DNA from: Larkinella sp049445795
GTDB taxonomy: Bacteria; Bacteroidota; Bacteroidia; Cytophagales; Spirosomataceae
Assembly: GCF_049445795.1 (NCBI RefSeq)
Contig: NZ_JBMSDT010000007.1
Coordinates: 124,001-188,000, forward strand
Length of the DNA: 64,000 nt
Direction: 5' to 3'
Positions 41,654 through 49,903 of this stretch are shown in pieces. Made by a program: the position numbers and the translations under genes. Every line of letters starts with the position of its first letter. Position 1 is the first letter of the stretch. The notes below the pieces were generated by a model. The model made no database searches and was not told where the DNA came from. It saw only the letters and a program-made list of their open reading frames with translations.

Positions 41654-43515
41654 AAATGCTGTACTACAGGTGACGCGGTTTTTTTTGCTGAAAATTTGCC
41701 CAGGAAATGGGCAGTTTCGATCCACTGCCAGATGTCGCGGGCAATGTTGATCCGGCCATCCTTGTGCAGTTTTAACCGCGACCGGCATTCTTTCACATCG
41801 AAATAACCGGACTGCACAAAGGCCGGATCGGCCAGGGCTTCTTCAGCTTTGCGCTGGAAAAGCGAACTCCGCATCCAGGCGTCGGCCGGGTTTTCAAAAC
41901 CGACTTTATCCTGCCGCGTCCGAATGCGTTCGGGCAGGCGGTTGCGCATGGCTTCGCGCAGAATCCACTTGGTTGTGCCTTTGTTCATGAGCATCTCCGT
42001 CGACGACGCCAGCGTTTTCTCGACCAGCCGGTAGTCCAGGAACGGTTCCCGCAGTTCGATCGAGAAGTACATGCTATTCAGGTCGTTCCACTTCAGGTTG
42101 TGTTCCAGTTTGCTCTCAAAATGTTGCAAGAGCGACTGCCGCAGGGTTTTCGGGCTGAACAGGGCTTCGTGGATGGTCGATTGGCGGGATTGTTCGCGGT
42201 AAAAATCGCCGTTGATGAACTGCGCTTTCCAGTACGTAGCCGCAGCTTTCAGGCGGTTCGGAGCCATGTAGAACGCCAGGTACGACAGCGCGCTCAGCGA
42301 CCGATGGTTGCGGTAATAGGCTTTCCACTCCTGCGCCAGCCGCCCAAACTGGCCCGACTGCAACAATTCGCGGAAAAAGCTGCCGAAGAAGTAGACGTAA
42401 CCGGCCAGTTGTTCGTCGGCGCCCTGCCCGTCCATCAGCACCTTCAGGTACCGCGAAGCATCCTTCATCACCTTGAATTGCGAGTAGATGCTCAGCCCGC
42501 CGAACGGTTCGAAGTGGCAGCGCATCAGTTCCTCAAAATCGGCCAGCAAGGTGGTTTCGGTGGGCCGCACGTACACCAGATGGTCCAACTGGTTTTTGTA
42601 TTCGTTGATAAACCGGCTTTCGTCGCCCTGCAAGCCGTCGCCGTACACCGCCGAGAAGGCGTAAAAGTCGGTTTTATGCAGGCCTTTGATGAGCGTCGAC
42701 GCCACCGACGACGAATCCAGCCCTCCGCTCAGACAGATGCCCACCGGCACGTCGCTCCGCAGCCGCAGGGCCACCGACGATTCGAACACACTGTAATATT
42801 CTTCCGGGCTTTCCCAGCCGGTGTGCAGGTTCGACGCCAGATCGTACCAGCGCGTAAGCTGCACCTGACTGCCCCGGACCCGCATGGAATGCCCGTGCTC
42901 CAGCTTCTTGATTTGCCGGACGAAGGTATCGCCGTTGAGATCTGTGCGCCCGTACATCAGGTAATTGTACATACTCGTGTCGTCGGGCGACAGCGCCTGC
43001 CGACGGGCCTGAACGTACTCAAAAATGGGCGGTATTTCGCTGGCAAAGACCAGACAACTGCCCGACTGGTAGTAGTAGAACGGCTTTACGCCAAACCGGT
43101 CGCGGGCGGCAAACAGCGTACGTTCGTGCCGGTCGTAGATGGCAAACGCGAACATGCCGTTGAAGCGGTGCAGGCAGTCGGCACCCCAATGGCGGTAGGC
43201 GTTCAGCAGCACCTCGGTATCCGAGTGCGAGCGGAACGTGAAATGCGGCAGCAATTGCTGCTTCAGTTCGAGGTAATTATAAATTTCACCGTTGAAAATC
43301 AGCACATACCGCTCGTCGTCGGACATCATCGGCTGGTGACCGGCGGGAGACAGGTCGAGGATGCTCAGCCGCACAAAGCCCAGCCCGACGTGGTGTTCGA
43401 GAAACAGTCCCTGATCATCAGGCCCCCGGTGGTGCTGCCGTTGCAGCATAGCCGCCAGGGCCGGCGCTTCGACCGGTTCGCCCGAGAAATGGATGATGCC
43501 TGCAATTCCGCACAT
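41650..43515 (-). CDS. asnB: AsnB-type glutamine-hydrolysing amidotransferase
   Basis: The protein has 621 residues. It opens MCGIAGI, so Cys2 is the Ntn glutaminase nucleophile after Met removal. The glutaminase domain runs to about 200 (RLSILDLSPAGHQPM, FNGEIYNY, HSDTEVLL). The ATP-pyrophosphatase domain follows with CLSGGLDSSSVAS. In a polysaccharide cluster, AsnB-like proteins such as WbpS of P. aeruginosa amidate the carboxyl group of uronic acids, giving uronamides. That is the likely role here, though plain asparagine synthesis is not excluded. It is translationally coupled to the second WbpG-like gene. Confidence 0.88.
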   Translation of the reverse strand: MCGIAGIIHFSGEPVEAPALAAMLQRQHHRGPDDQGLFLEHHVGLGFVRLSILDLSPAGHQPMMSDDERYVLIFNGEIYNYLELKQQLLPHFTFRSHSDTEVLLNAYRHWGADCLHRFNGMFAFAIYDRHERTLFAARDRFGVKPFYYYQSGSCLVFASEIPPIFEYVQARRQALSPDDTSMYNYLMYGRTDLNGDTFVRQIKKLEHGHSMRVRGSQVQLTRWYDLASNLHTGWESPEEYYSVFESSVALRLRSDVPVGICLSGGLDSSSVASTLIKGLHKTDFYAFSAVYGDGLQGDESRFINEYKNQLDHLVYVRPTETTLLADFEELMRCHFEPFGGLSIYSQFKVMKDASRYLKVLMDGQGADEQLAGYVYFFGSFFRELLQSGQFGRLAQEWKAYYRNHRSLSALSYLAFYMAPNRLKAAATYWKAQFINGDFYREQSRQSTIHEALFSPKTLRQSLLQHFESKLEHNLKWNDLNSMYFSIELREPFLDYRLVEKTLASSTEMLMNKGTTKWILREAMRNRLPERIRTRQDKVGFENPADAWMRSSLFQRKAEEALADPAFVQSGYFDVKECRSRLKLHKDGRINIARDIWQWIETAHFLGKFSAKKTASPVVQHL

Positions 43516-43548
43516 AGCCTTCGCGTTTACGGTGTTACGGTTTTAGTT

Positions 43549-43632
43549 ACCCCCAACCCCCTAAAGGGAGCTTTCCGACCCGGATGTTTTAAAGCCCCCT
43601 TTAGGGGCCGGGCCGACGCTTCGGTTGGGGGG
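43549..43632. repeat. GC-rich inverted repeat, CCCCCAACC...CCCCTAAAGGG family, copy 2
   Basis: The left arm reads ACCCCCAACCCCCTAAAGGGAGC. The right arm carries the complement but with a GC-rich insertion (GGCCGGGCCGACGCTTC) between its two words. It is related to the perfect copy at 14455-14519. It lies between asnB and a glycosyltransferase gene. Confidence 0.75.
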
Positions 43633-43648
43633 CAATCTTTTTCAATTA

Positions 43649-44497
43649 CTACTGCCCTGTCAACCGACGGCGCAGGTACGCTTTCTGTTCTTTCCGAATC
43701 TGCCGCGTGATAAAAGCCGGAAACGGCCGCTCCCGGCGAATAAACCGGGTCTGGACATAGCCCCATACCTGTACGAAGGGTGCCAGAAACAGCGGAAGCT
43801 CAAACAGTTTGGAAAACGCTTTAAGCATGAAATACCAACTCACGTACGGGATTCGCCCGTTGGCGAGGCCGGTCCGGTAGTGGTTATAGAGTTTCGATCC
43901 GGCCTTGGAACCTTCCGGTTTCAGGTGCTCGAATTCGTAGGGCAAAATCCGGGTTTCCCAGCCTTTGGCCCGGGCGGCCGCGTTGTCGATGGTGTCCCAG
44001 CTCGTGTACGGATACAGACCGCCGATGTCCGTCAAACAGATTTTCCGGTAACATTTAGTGGCTCCCCGCGTATTGCCTGCGCTCAGGTCGATTTTCTCGC
44101 GAACGCCGTCGATGGTCAGAAAACCGGAGGCAATACCCAGACGCGGATGCTGCTCAAATTCGCGCAGGATGCTGGCGAAGAAATCCGGTTTGAACTGCAC
44201 ATCGGCATCGAGTTTCACCAGAATCTCGGCTTCCGTGCTCAGCAGATCCAGCCCGTAATTGATCAACTGAACCACCCGCGAGCTGTAATCACCTTTCAGG
44301 ATTTCGGGGGCCGTCACCAACCGAATGTGCCGGTTTTCGGGCAAATACCGCCGTACTACATCCGCCGTTCCGTCGATCGAGCGGTCGTCAATGATCAGCC
44401 ATTCGCGCGGTTGCACAGTCTGGGCAATCACCGACTGGAGCGTGGTTCCAATCCGCTCCGCTTCATTTTTCGCCGGGGTAATAATGACGTAATCCAT
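43649..44497 (-). CDS. Family 2 glycosyltransferase
   Basis: The protein has 282 residues. It opens with the GT-A start YVIITPAKNEAERIGTTLQSV. It has WLIIDDRSIDGT (about 33-44) and the DxD-type metal site VKLDADVQF (about 94-102), followed by GGLYPYTSWDTIDNAAARAKGW. A hydrophobic C-terminal helix near 225-250 may hold it at the membrane. It should add one sugar to the lipid-linked repeat unit on the cytoplasmic side; donor and acceptor are unknown. It starts one base after the stop of the deacetylase gene, so the two are coupled. Confidence 0.87.
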   Translation of the reverse strand: MDYVIITPAKNEAERIGTTLQSVIAQTVQPREWLIIDDRSIDGTADVVRRYLPENRHIRLVTAPEILKGDYSSRVVQLINYGLDLLSTEAEILVKLDADVQFKPDFFASILREFEQHPRLGIASGFLTIDGVREKIDLSAGNTRGATKCYRKICLTDIGGLYPYTSWDTIDNAAARAKGWETRILPYEFEHLKPEGSKAGSKLYNHYRTGLANGRIPYVSWYFMLKAFSKLFELPLFLAPFVQVWGYVQTRFIRRERPFPAFITRQIRKEQKAYLRRRLTGQ

Positions 44498-44498
44498 G

Positions 44499-45401
44499 TC
44501 AGAACAAGGCCCGTTTAACCGGCATTAAGTACAAGTAAACCATTGATTTCCAGAAGGATTTTTCCATATCCTCCCGCTCTTCCAGCGTCGGCGACTGCAA
44601 GCTGGGGGCAATGCCCATCGTCCGTTTCAAACCGGAATTTTCGGCCCGGAGCCGCCGGTCCCAGGCTGACCTCGGACGAATCCCAAACGGGTACGCCAGA
44701 AAATGGACCGGCTCGCCCGAACGTTGGCGGAGTTCGCCGACGGCATCGACTGTTTCAGCCTTCAATTCCTCCCAACTCAGCAGCGAACAGTCCGGGTGGC
44801 TGCGGGTATGGCCCCCGATGGCGTGCCCCTGCCGGGTCAATTCCTTGATTTCCGTCCAGTTTAGGTAGAGTTTCCGGCGTTCCAGAAATTCGCGAACCGT
44901 ACCCAGGCCAGCCTCTTCCCAAAGCCGGTCGGCCAGGTGGTCTTTCAGGGCCATCGGCCAGGTCCGCGACCAGTTAAGCAGGCTCAGGGACGATTTCGGA
45001 ACCCATAATTGATACGTTTCGGCAAGCTGACCGATCAGCCGGTTTTGCCGGTAACTGTCCGTATGATGCTCGACATACCGGATTTTATTCCGCCACATCA
45101 TATCCTGGTTGTCAATAAAATTATTATTGAGAAACAAGGTCAGCTTGCCATTGCATCGATCCAGAATCTCGGCGAAAACCAGGTTGTCGGCAAGGCCGTC
45201 GTCCGTCGTGACGCAGAGGGTTTGTTTCAATCCGTTTTTTTCATTCGACCGTTCCAGGGCTTCGTTCAACGTAATCAATTCATACCGACGGCTCAACAGC
45301 TCGACCTGACGCGCAAAATCCTGGCGCGTGAAAGCCGGGTCCGAAAACGAGAGTTCCGGAAAGCTGCTGTAGAGGCCGTGGTAGTAAATGATCTTACACA
45401 T
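44499..45401 (-). CDS. NodB-like polysaccharide deacetylase
   Basis: The protein has 300 residues without a signal peptide. The NodB motifs are present: TTDDG (65-69, usually TFDDG), HTRSH (198-202) supplying two metal ligands, and FLAYPFGIR for motif 3. An insert between motifs 1 and 2 carries aromatic residues. It should remove N-acetyl groups from an amino sugar. Lack of a signal suggests it acts on a nucleotide- or lipid-linked precursor in the cytoplasm. The gene overlaps its upstream glycosyltransferase neighbour by 8 bases. Confidence 0.83.
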   Translation of the reverse strand: MCKIIYYHGLYSSFPELSFSDPAFTRQDFARQVELLSRRYELITLNEALERSNEKNGLKQTLCVTTDDGLADNLVFAEILDRCNGKLTLFLNNNFIDNQDMMWRNKIRYVEHHTDSYRQNRLIGQLAETYQLWVPKSSLSLLNWSRTWPMALKDHLADRLWEEAGLGTVREFLERRKLYLNWTEIKELTRQGHAIGGHTRSHPDCSLLSWEELKAETVDAVGELRQRSGEPVHFLAYPFGIRPRSAWDRRLRAENSGLKRTMGIAPSLQSPTLEEREDMEKSFWKSMVYLYLMPVKRALF

Positions 45402-46278
45402 GCCGCTTCAGCCGGTATTTGAAATACGTGTAAATCGACCCTGCCACCAGCGAGGTGTAGGTAATGGGCAGCGCCCACTTCTTGCCGTATTTCGTAACCA
45501 CATACAAGCCGTTCTTCAGGTACGCCGGGGAATACCGGTTGAACAGCATGCTGAGGTAGGTCAGAAAAGCCGGTAACTTGTAGACACTGCCCTCGCCGGT
45601 CAGTTCTTCATTGCTGAAGACCACCGCCAGCCAGCACACACACACCTGAAAACCGAGTTTGATGGCCCGCAGACAGTATTCATCGTCGGACGAATACTGC
45701 ACGAGTTTTTCGTCGAACAGCCCGATATTGTTCATCACCTGCCGGTTGATCAGCATACCCCGGCCCGGCAGCACCCAGGTTGGCGACAACGGATTTTGAT
45801 CATTCACGTTGTACGGCCGACCCGGCTGCTGGTACAATTTAAAGCTGTAGGTCAGCCAGTTGATATCGCGAACCCCCGAAAACAAAACCGGGTGGGGCGG
45901 TTTGACGGACGCCGTAACGGACCCGACAATGGCCGGTTTTCGGATGCTTTCCGCGTGATGCACCAGCGTTGCGACGTACTCCGGCCCGATCTCGACGTCA
46001 TCGTTCAGGCACAGAATGTAGTCGGGTTGTCCCTGCAACGCTTTTTGAAAACCGGCATTCATGCTTTTGGTATACCACCAGTCACCGGTTCCGAGCACTA
46101 CCTGCACCTGCGGATAGGCCGAGCGAAGCATTTCCAGGGTTCCGTCGCTCGATCCATCGACGACGATGACGATGTGTTGCACGATGCCGGTCAGGTGTTG
46201 CGCCAGCAACTGATCGAGCATCTTTTGCAGATACTTTTTCCGATTATAGGTGGGTATGACAGTCGTTACGGTAATCAT
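45394..46278 (-). CDS. Family 2 glycosyltransferase (rhamnosyltransferase-like)
   Basis: The protein has 294 residues. The GT-A start TVTTVIPTYNRKKYLQKML leads to VVDGSSDGTLEML and the DxD site LCLNDDVEIG (about 92-101). LPGRGMLINRQVMNNIGLFDE is the acceptor-site block typical of RfbF-like GT2 enzymes. The hydrophobic C-terminal segment ends in a basic tail. It should act on the lipid-linked repeat unit. It overlaps the polymerase-like gene by 4 bases and the deacetylase by 8, inside a tightly packed operon. Confidence 0.88.
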   Translation of the reverse strand: MITVTTVIPTYNRKKYLQKMLDQLLAQHLTGIVQHIVIVVDGSSDGTLEMLRSAYPQVQVVLGTGDWWYTKSMNAGFQKALQGQPDYILCLNDDVEIGPEYVATLVHHAESIRKPAIVGSVTASVKPPHPVLFSGVRDINWLTYSFKLYQQPGRPYNVNDQNPLSPTWVLPGRGMLINRQVMNNIGLFDEKLVQYSSDDEYCLRAIKLGFQVCVCWLAVVFSNEELTGEGSVYKLPAFLTYLSMLFNRYSPAYLKNGLYVVTKYGKKWALPITYTSLVAGSIYTYFKYRLKRHV

Positions 46279-47558
46279 GCCTGGCTGTTGGTTAAATGAG
46301 TACGCGCCGGGGTAACGGCCGGTTTCTGAGCCTGAATCTGCCGCAGCCGGTCGGCCAGAAACAGAAACGCCAGCAACATGGCGCGGTCGAAAATGACTTG
46401 CGAAAACCCGGACGACAGGACGGACAGAAAAGCAAAAACCGCAAACAAAACCGGAAAACCGACCCGTTTGCAGTAACGCCAGAAAAACAGGAAAAGCAGC
46501 GTAAAATAGAGCAGCGCGGCCGGAACGCCGTAGGTAATCAGCAGCGAGGTCACGCCGTTGTTGCGGTGAATCGACAGATCCTGGCTGACGGCCGCCTGCC
46601 CGAAGCGGTTTTCGGCCAGACGACCAAAACCGATGAATGGGCTGCGGCCCAGATCGATCAAATCGAGGTAGGCACTCCCGAAACGCGAGGTATTGTCCTC
46701 GCGCGTCAGGCTGATGTTTTGCTGGATTTTTTCTTCCATGAAGGCTGCCCGGCTGTAGAAAATACCGGCCGCCGGGACCAGCAGCAGCAGATACGCCAGC
46801 TTGGTTTTGTCGCTGATGGCCCGGTTGGTCAGCAGGTAGCCGATGGCGATGATGAACAGGGTGACGTACCCGGCCGTCGAGAGCGTGGTCGCCAGCGCCA
46901 GCATCATCCAGACGTTCTGTTTGTTAATCAGGCTTTTCCGGCGAATGGTGTTCAGGGCAATCGCCAGGTTGAGCATGACGCCGAACGCACCCGGTTCCCA
47001 GAATGGCCCCGAGTTCCGCTTGACGATGGACGAGCCAATGATCTCGAACGCAAATGGGTTGAAGTTGTAAATCAGGATCGTCGGACCGGTGGTGTACATC
47101 CCTTCATCAATGTGGAAAATCGGCCGAAAAAAAACCTTGGCGATGTTTTCGATCATGAATGACTCGGCTCCCGGCACGAACGTCAGCACGTAGATCGGCA
47201 AGCTGATTAGAGCCGTTACGTAGATGATGTCGACAAAGAGTCGCACGGTTTTCAGTCCGCAGATGTGCATAATCAGGTACACGACGGCGAGCCGGATCAT
47301 CATGGCGATGATCGAGGTCGGCACAAAATTGCTGAACTGCACGGCCTGGAGTTGTTCGAGCAGAAAAACCGCCAGGATAATGACCAGCGGTCGCATGGTC
47401 AGGGCGGTTTTCCGAATCATCGCCACCAGACAGGCCGCCAGAAACAACAGCACGACGTACTCCTGGCTCCGGTAAAAGAATTCGATCCCCGAAACGGCAA
47501 TCAAACCGTACACGAGGGCGTATTCAGACCAGGAAGAAGGTTTCGTCAGTTGTTTCAT
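46275..47558 (-). CDS. O-antigen polymerase/ligase-like membrane protein (Wzy-like)
   Basis: This 427-residue protein has about 11-12 hydrophobic helices and one larger periplasmic loop (about 270-335, FYSRAAFMEEKIQQNI to GFGRLAENRFGQAA). That topology is typical of Wzy polymerases and WaaL ligases, which share little sequence. RFGSAYLDLIDLGRSPFIGFG matches the loop signature of this superfamily, in which an Arg contacts the lipid-linked substrate. It is the only polymerase candidate in the cluster. A long hairpin repeat separates it from the upstream acetyltransferase gene. Confidence 0.78.
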   Translation of the reverse strand: MKQLTKPSSWSEYALVYGLIAVSGIEFFYRSQEYVVLLFLAACLVAMIRKTALTMRPLVIILAVFLLEQLQAVQFSNFVPTSIIAMMIRLAVVYLIMHICGLKTVRLFVDIIYVTALISLPIYVLTFVPGAESFMIENIAKVFFRPIFHIDEGMYTTGPTILIYNFNPFAFEIIGSSIVKRNSGPFWEPGAFGVMLNLAIALNTIRRKSLINKQNVWMMLALATTLSTAGYVTLFIIAIGYLLTNRAISDKTKLAYLLLLVPAAGIFYSRAAFMEEKIQQNISLTREDNTSRFGSAYLDLIDLGRSPFIGFGRLAENRFGQAAVSQDLSIHRNNGVTSLLITYGVPAALLYFTLLFLFFWRYCKRVGFPVLFAVFAFLSVLSSGFSQVIFDRAMLLAFLFLADRLRQIQAQKPAVTPARTHLTNSQA

Positions 47559-47562
47559 ACAA

Positions 47563-47675
47563 GTACCTACGGACCGGGTCGCGCAGACTTTAGTCCGTGT
47601 GAGTGGGCATTACCAAATTGGTTGAATAAACTCAAAAACACGGACTAAAGCCTGCGTGGCCCGGTCCGTGGGTAC
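47563..47675. repeat. Inverted repeat, CACGGACTTTAGTCCGTG family, copy 2
   Basis: The left arm (47563-47603) and right arm (47631-47675) are imperfect reverse complements, both running from GTAC to the words GTCCGTGTGAG or CTCAAAAACACGGAC. Compared with the copy at 8777-8881, an extra GC-rich word is present in both arms between GGAC and ACTTTAG. Confidence 0.75.
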
Positions 47676-47680
47676 ATACG

Positions 47681-48349
47681 TCAGGCGGTTTGCAGAACGT
47701 CTTTTTTGAGGTAATTCCGCAGGAATTCTTCGTCGATTTTCTTGATAAACCGGGCCGGGTTGCCGCCCCAGATTTCGTCGGGCGGTATGGACTTGGTCAC
47801 CACCGAGCCGGAACCCACCACCGAACGCGCACCGATCCGGACGCCTTTCATGACCGTGCAGTGGCTCCCTACAAAACAGTCGTCTTCGAGCACCACGGGC
47901 TTCGTACCCACGTTATCCACAATTTCGGGATTCGCCGTCCGTTCAGCCGGGATCAGCGAGTGAAAATCGCTGTCGCAGATGCAGGTGTTCCCGCCAATCC
48001 GGACGTTGTTGCCGATCGTGATCCGGTTCGTACAAATCACCGCAAACGAGCTGACAGCTACGTTGTTGCCAATTGTCAGTACCCCACCCTCTTCGACCGA
48101 GAACAAGCAGTCCTGCTCCCGTCCGGCCATGTTGTGGTAACGGCCGTTGTTCATGTAAAACCGCTCGCCTACTTTCATTTTGCCGCCTTTGGCGATGTAC
48201 ACATCCGGGATGCCTTTACTGTGCAGCCCCCGCCCGAACTCAACGCCGTGCATGGAAAAAAGCCAGCGGGTGTAGGCCGGATCGATCAGCGCCCGGATGC
48301 GCCGGTAAACGCCGTGAATGATTTTATAAAGCAAAAAATCGGGTCTCAT
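47681..48349 (-). CDS. Left-handed beta-helix acyltransferase
   Basis: The protein has 222 residues. From about residue 60 it shows hexapeptide repeats (GGVLTIGNNVAVSSFAVI, ITIGNNVRIGGN) and the end block VVLEDDCFVGSHCTVMKGVRIGARSVVGSGSVVTKSIPPDEIWGGNPARFIKK. This matches LbH acetyltransferases that modify surface polysaccharides (CysE/WcaF-like group). The N-terminal 50 residues are helical and basic. It should acetylate a hydroxyl or amino group of a repeat-unit sugar using acetyl-CoA. An AT-rich gap of 129 bases lies upstream. Confidence 0.85.
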   Translation of the reverse strand: MRPDFLLYKIIHGVYRRIRALIDPAYTRWLFSMHGVEFGRGLHSKGIPDVYIAKGGKMKVGERFYMNNGRYHNMAGREQDCLFSVEEGGVLTIGNNVAVSSFAVICTNRITIGNNVRIGGNTCICDSDFHSLIPAERTANPEIVDNVGTKPVVLEDDCFVGSHCTVMKGVRIGARSVVGSGSVVTKSIPPDEIWGGNPARFIKKIDEEFLRNYLKKDVLQTA

Positions 48350-48478
48350 AAGTGTCCAGTTTAAAATAGTTTAAGGTTTATAGTTTAAAGCTAACAGAAT
48401 GATGATCAGACAATTATCTTTAACTATTAACAACAAATTAAAAACGATAAACTACGTATAAATGACGGTTTTAATGAC

Positions 48479-49864
48479 TTAAACTTGATTTCCAACCAAC
48501 ACCGGGGCCACCTCGGCCGGAGCGTCGGCGGCCATGCGGTTGATGACGGTTTTGGCTTCAAACGGCGCAATCAGGACGCTGTAAAACGAGCAAATCATGA
48601 TCGCAATCAATACGCCGAGCAATTCCAGTTGCAACCACTCGACCAGCACGTAGGTCAGCGGAACAATCAGCAGGGCGCTCGCAATGGCCGCTACCAGTTG
48701 CAGCCGAACTTTTCCGATGCCGTTGAGCAGGTTGACATGAATGCTGCCGTAGGTGTACACCGCGTAATACAGCATCATGCCCACCGTCAGCGTTGTTGGT
48801 AGCACAAACGTCCGGCCCACCCAGAGGGGAATCACGAAATCGGCGACGAGAATCAAACCGATTTGCCCCGCCGTGATCAGCAGCCAAAGTTGTTTGGTTC
48901 GGGTGAGGGTTTTCCGAATCCAGGCGGCATCGTTGGTGTGATACGCCTGCCCGAAGGCCGACCACAACGGCGTCTGAATGATGCTGAACACCATCGGCAA
49001 CAAACCGAAATACCGGAAAGCAATATCGTATTCGGTCACGTAAGCCGGTCCGAGCAGCCGCGTGATCATCATATTGGCCGTCGTGTAAACGATCACGTAC
49101 GACAATTGCACCACAAAAAACGAAAGGCCCAGCCCCCCGAACGACCGCAGGCTCGCCCAGGCATTCGGTTGCCAGCGCGGACGCAGATAGCGAAGTTCCC
49201 CGCCGAAGAAATAGAGGTGAAAACCGGCCAGCACCAGCAGTTGCGGCACCAGCAGCAACAAGCCCACCTGCAAAATGGACCCGCTGACATACGGTTTTAA
49301 TACCAGCAGCAGCACGAAGGTTATCAGGCCCGAAAGCGTCGGAAACAGCGATTGCAGCGCCGATTTATGCACCGCCAGCAGGATAAACGTAATGTTCCGC
49401 AAGACCAGTTGCAGCCCGAAGGACGTGAACAACACGAACGCCAGCATCTGGATTTCGGCCTGATGCTGCCGGGGTACTTTCAGCAACGATGCCCAGTCGA
49501 TAAACGGGTGAACGGCGCAGTACAACAGCCCAAACGCCAGACAGATCAGGCTGGTAGCCGTATAGAGCGTCCCGACGTTTTGGCGGGCTTCGTCGCGTTC
49601 TCCCCGGGCCAGCAGTTCGGTCAGCTTATTCCGCAACCCGTTACCCAGGCCGAAGTCGATGAACGTAAACCAGGTCACCATCGAACTCAGCGTCAGCCAG
49701 ACTCCGTACAGCTCCTTGGTGAGCATGTTCAGGGTGAGCGGAACCAGCGCCAGATTGAGCCCAATGCTGGCGGCTTTGATCAGAAGAGAGAAAACAACGT
49801 TCTTTCGTACGGTTTTCGTCAGGGCATCTCCACTCCGGTAATAGGTTCGTAGTTTCGTTACCAT
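48479..49864 (-). CDS. Polysaccharide flippase (Wzx/MATE-like)
   Basis: This 461-residue protein has 12-14 predicted helices. It opens VVFSLLIKAASIGLNLALVPLTLNML and contains WFTFIDFGLGNGLRNKLTE, a block typical of Wzx-type oligosaccharide flippases of the MOP superfamily. It should move the lipid-linked repeat unit across the inner membrane for the polymerase encoded downstream. It lies 40 bases after the Gfo/Idh/MocA oxidoreductase gene on the same strand. Confidence 0.88.
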   Translation of the reverse strand: MVTKLRTYYRSGDALTKTVRKNVVFSLLIKAASIGLNLALVPLTLNMLTKELYGVWLTLSSMVTWFTFIDFGLGNGLRNKLTELLARGERDEARQNVGTLYTATSLICLAFGLLYCAVHPFIDWASLLKVPRQHQAEIQMLAFVLFTSFGLQLVLRNITFILLAVHKSALQSLFPTLSGLITFVLLLVLKPYVSGSILQVGLLLLVPQLLVLAGFHLYFFGGELRYLRPRWQPNAWASLRSFGGLGLSFFVVQLSYVIVYTTANMMITRLLGPAYVTEYDIAFRYFGLLPMVFSIIQTPLWSAFGQAYHTNDAAWIRKTLTRTKQLWLLITAGQIGLILVADFVIPLWVGRTFVLPTTLTVGMMLYYAVYTYGSIHVNLLNGIGKVRLQLVAAIASALLIVPLTYVLVEWLQLELLGVLIAIMICSFYSVLIAPFEAKTVINRMAADAPAEVAPVLVGNQV

Positions 49865-49903
49865 AGTCCAGTCGTGTACACGTTTTTTCGATAGACTATG
49901 TGT

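Noticed and set aside
42100..43710. A 536-codon open frame on the plus strand opposite asnB
   Set aside because: It is the complement of a clearly conserved gene. Its translation is rich in Arg, His, Gln and Val with no domain, as expected of antisense shadows in GC-rich DNA.
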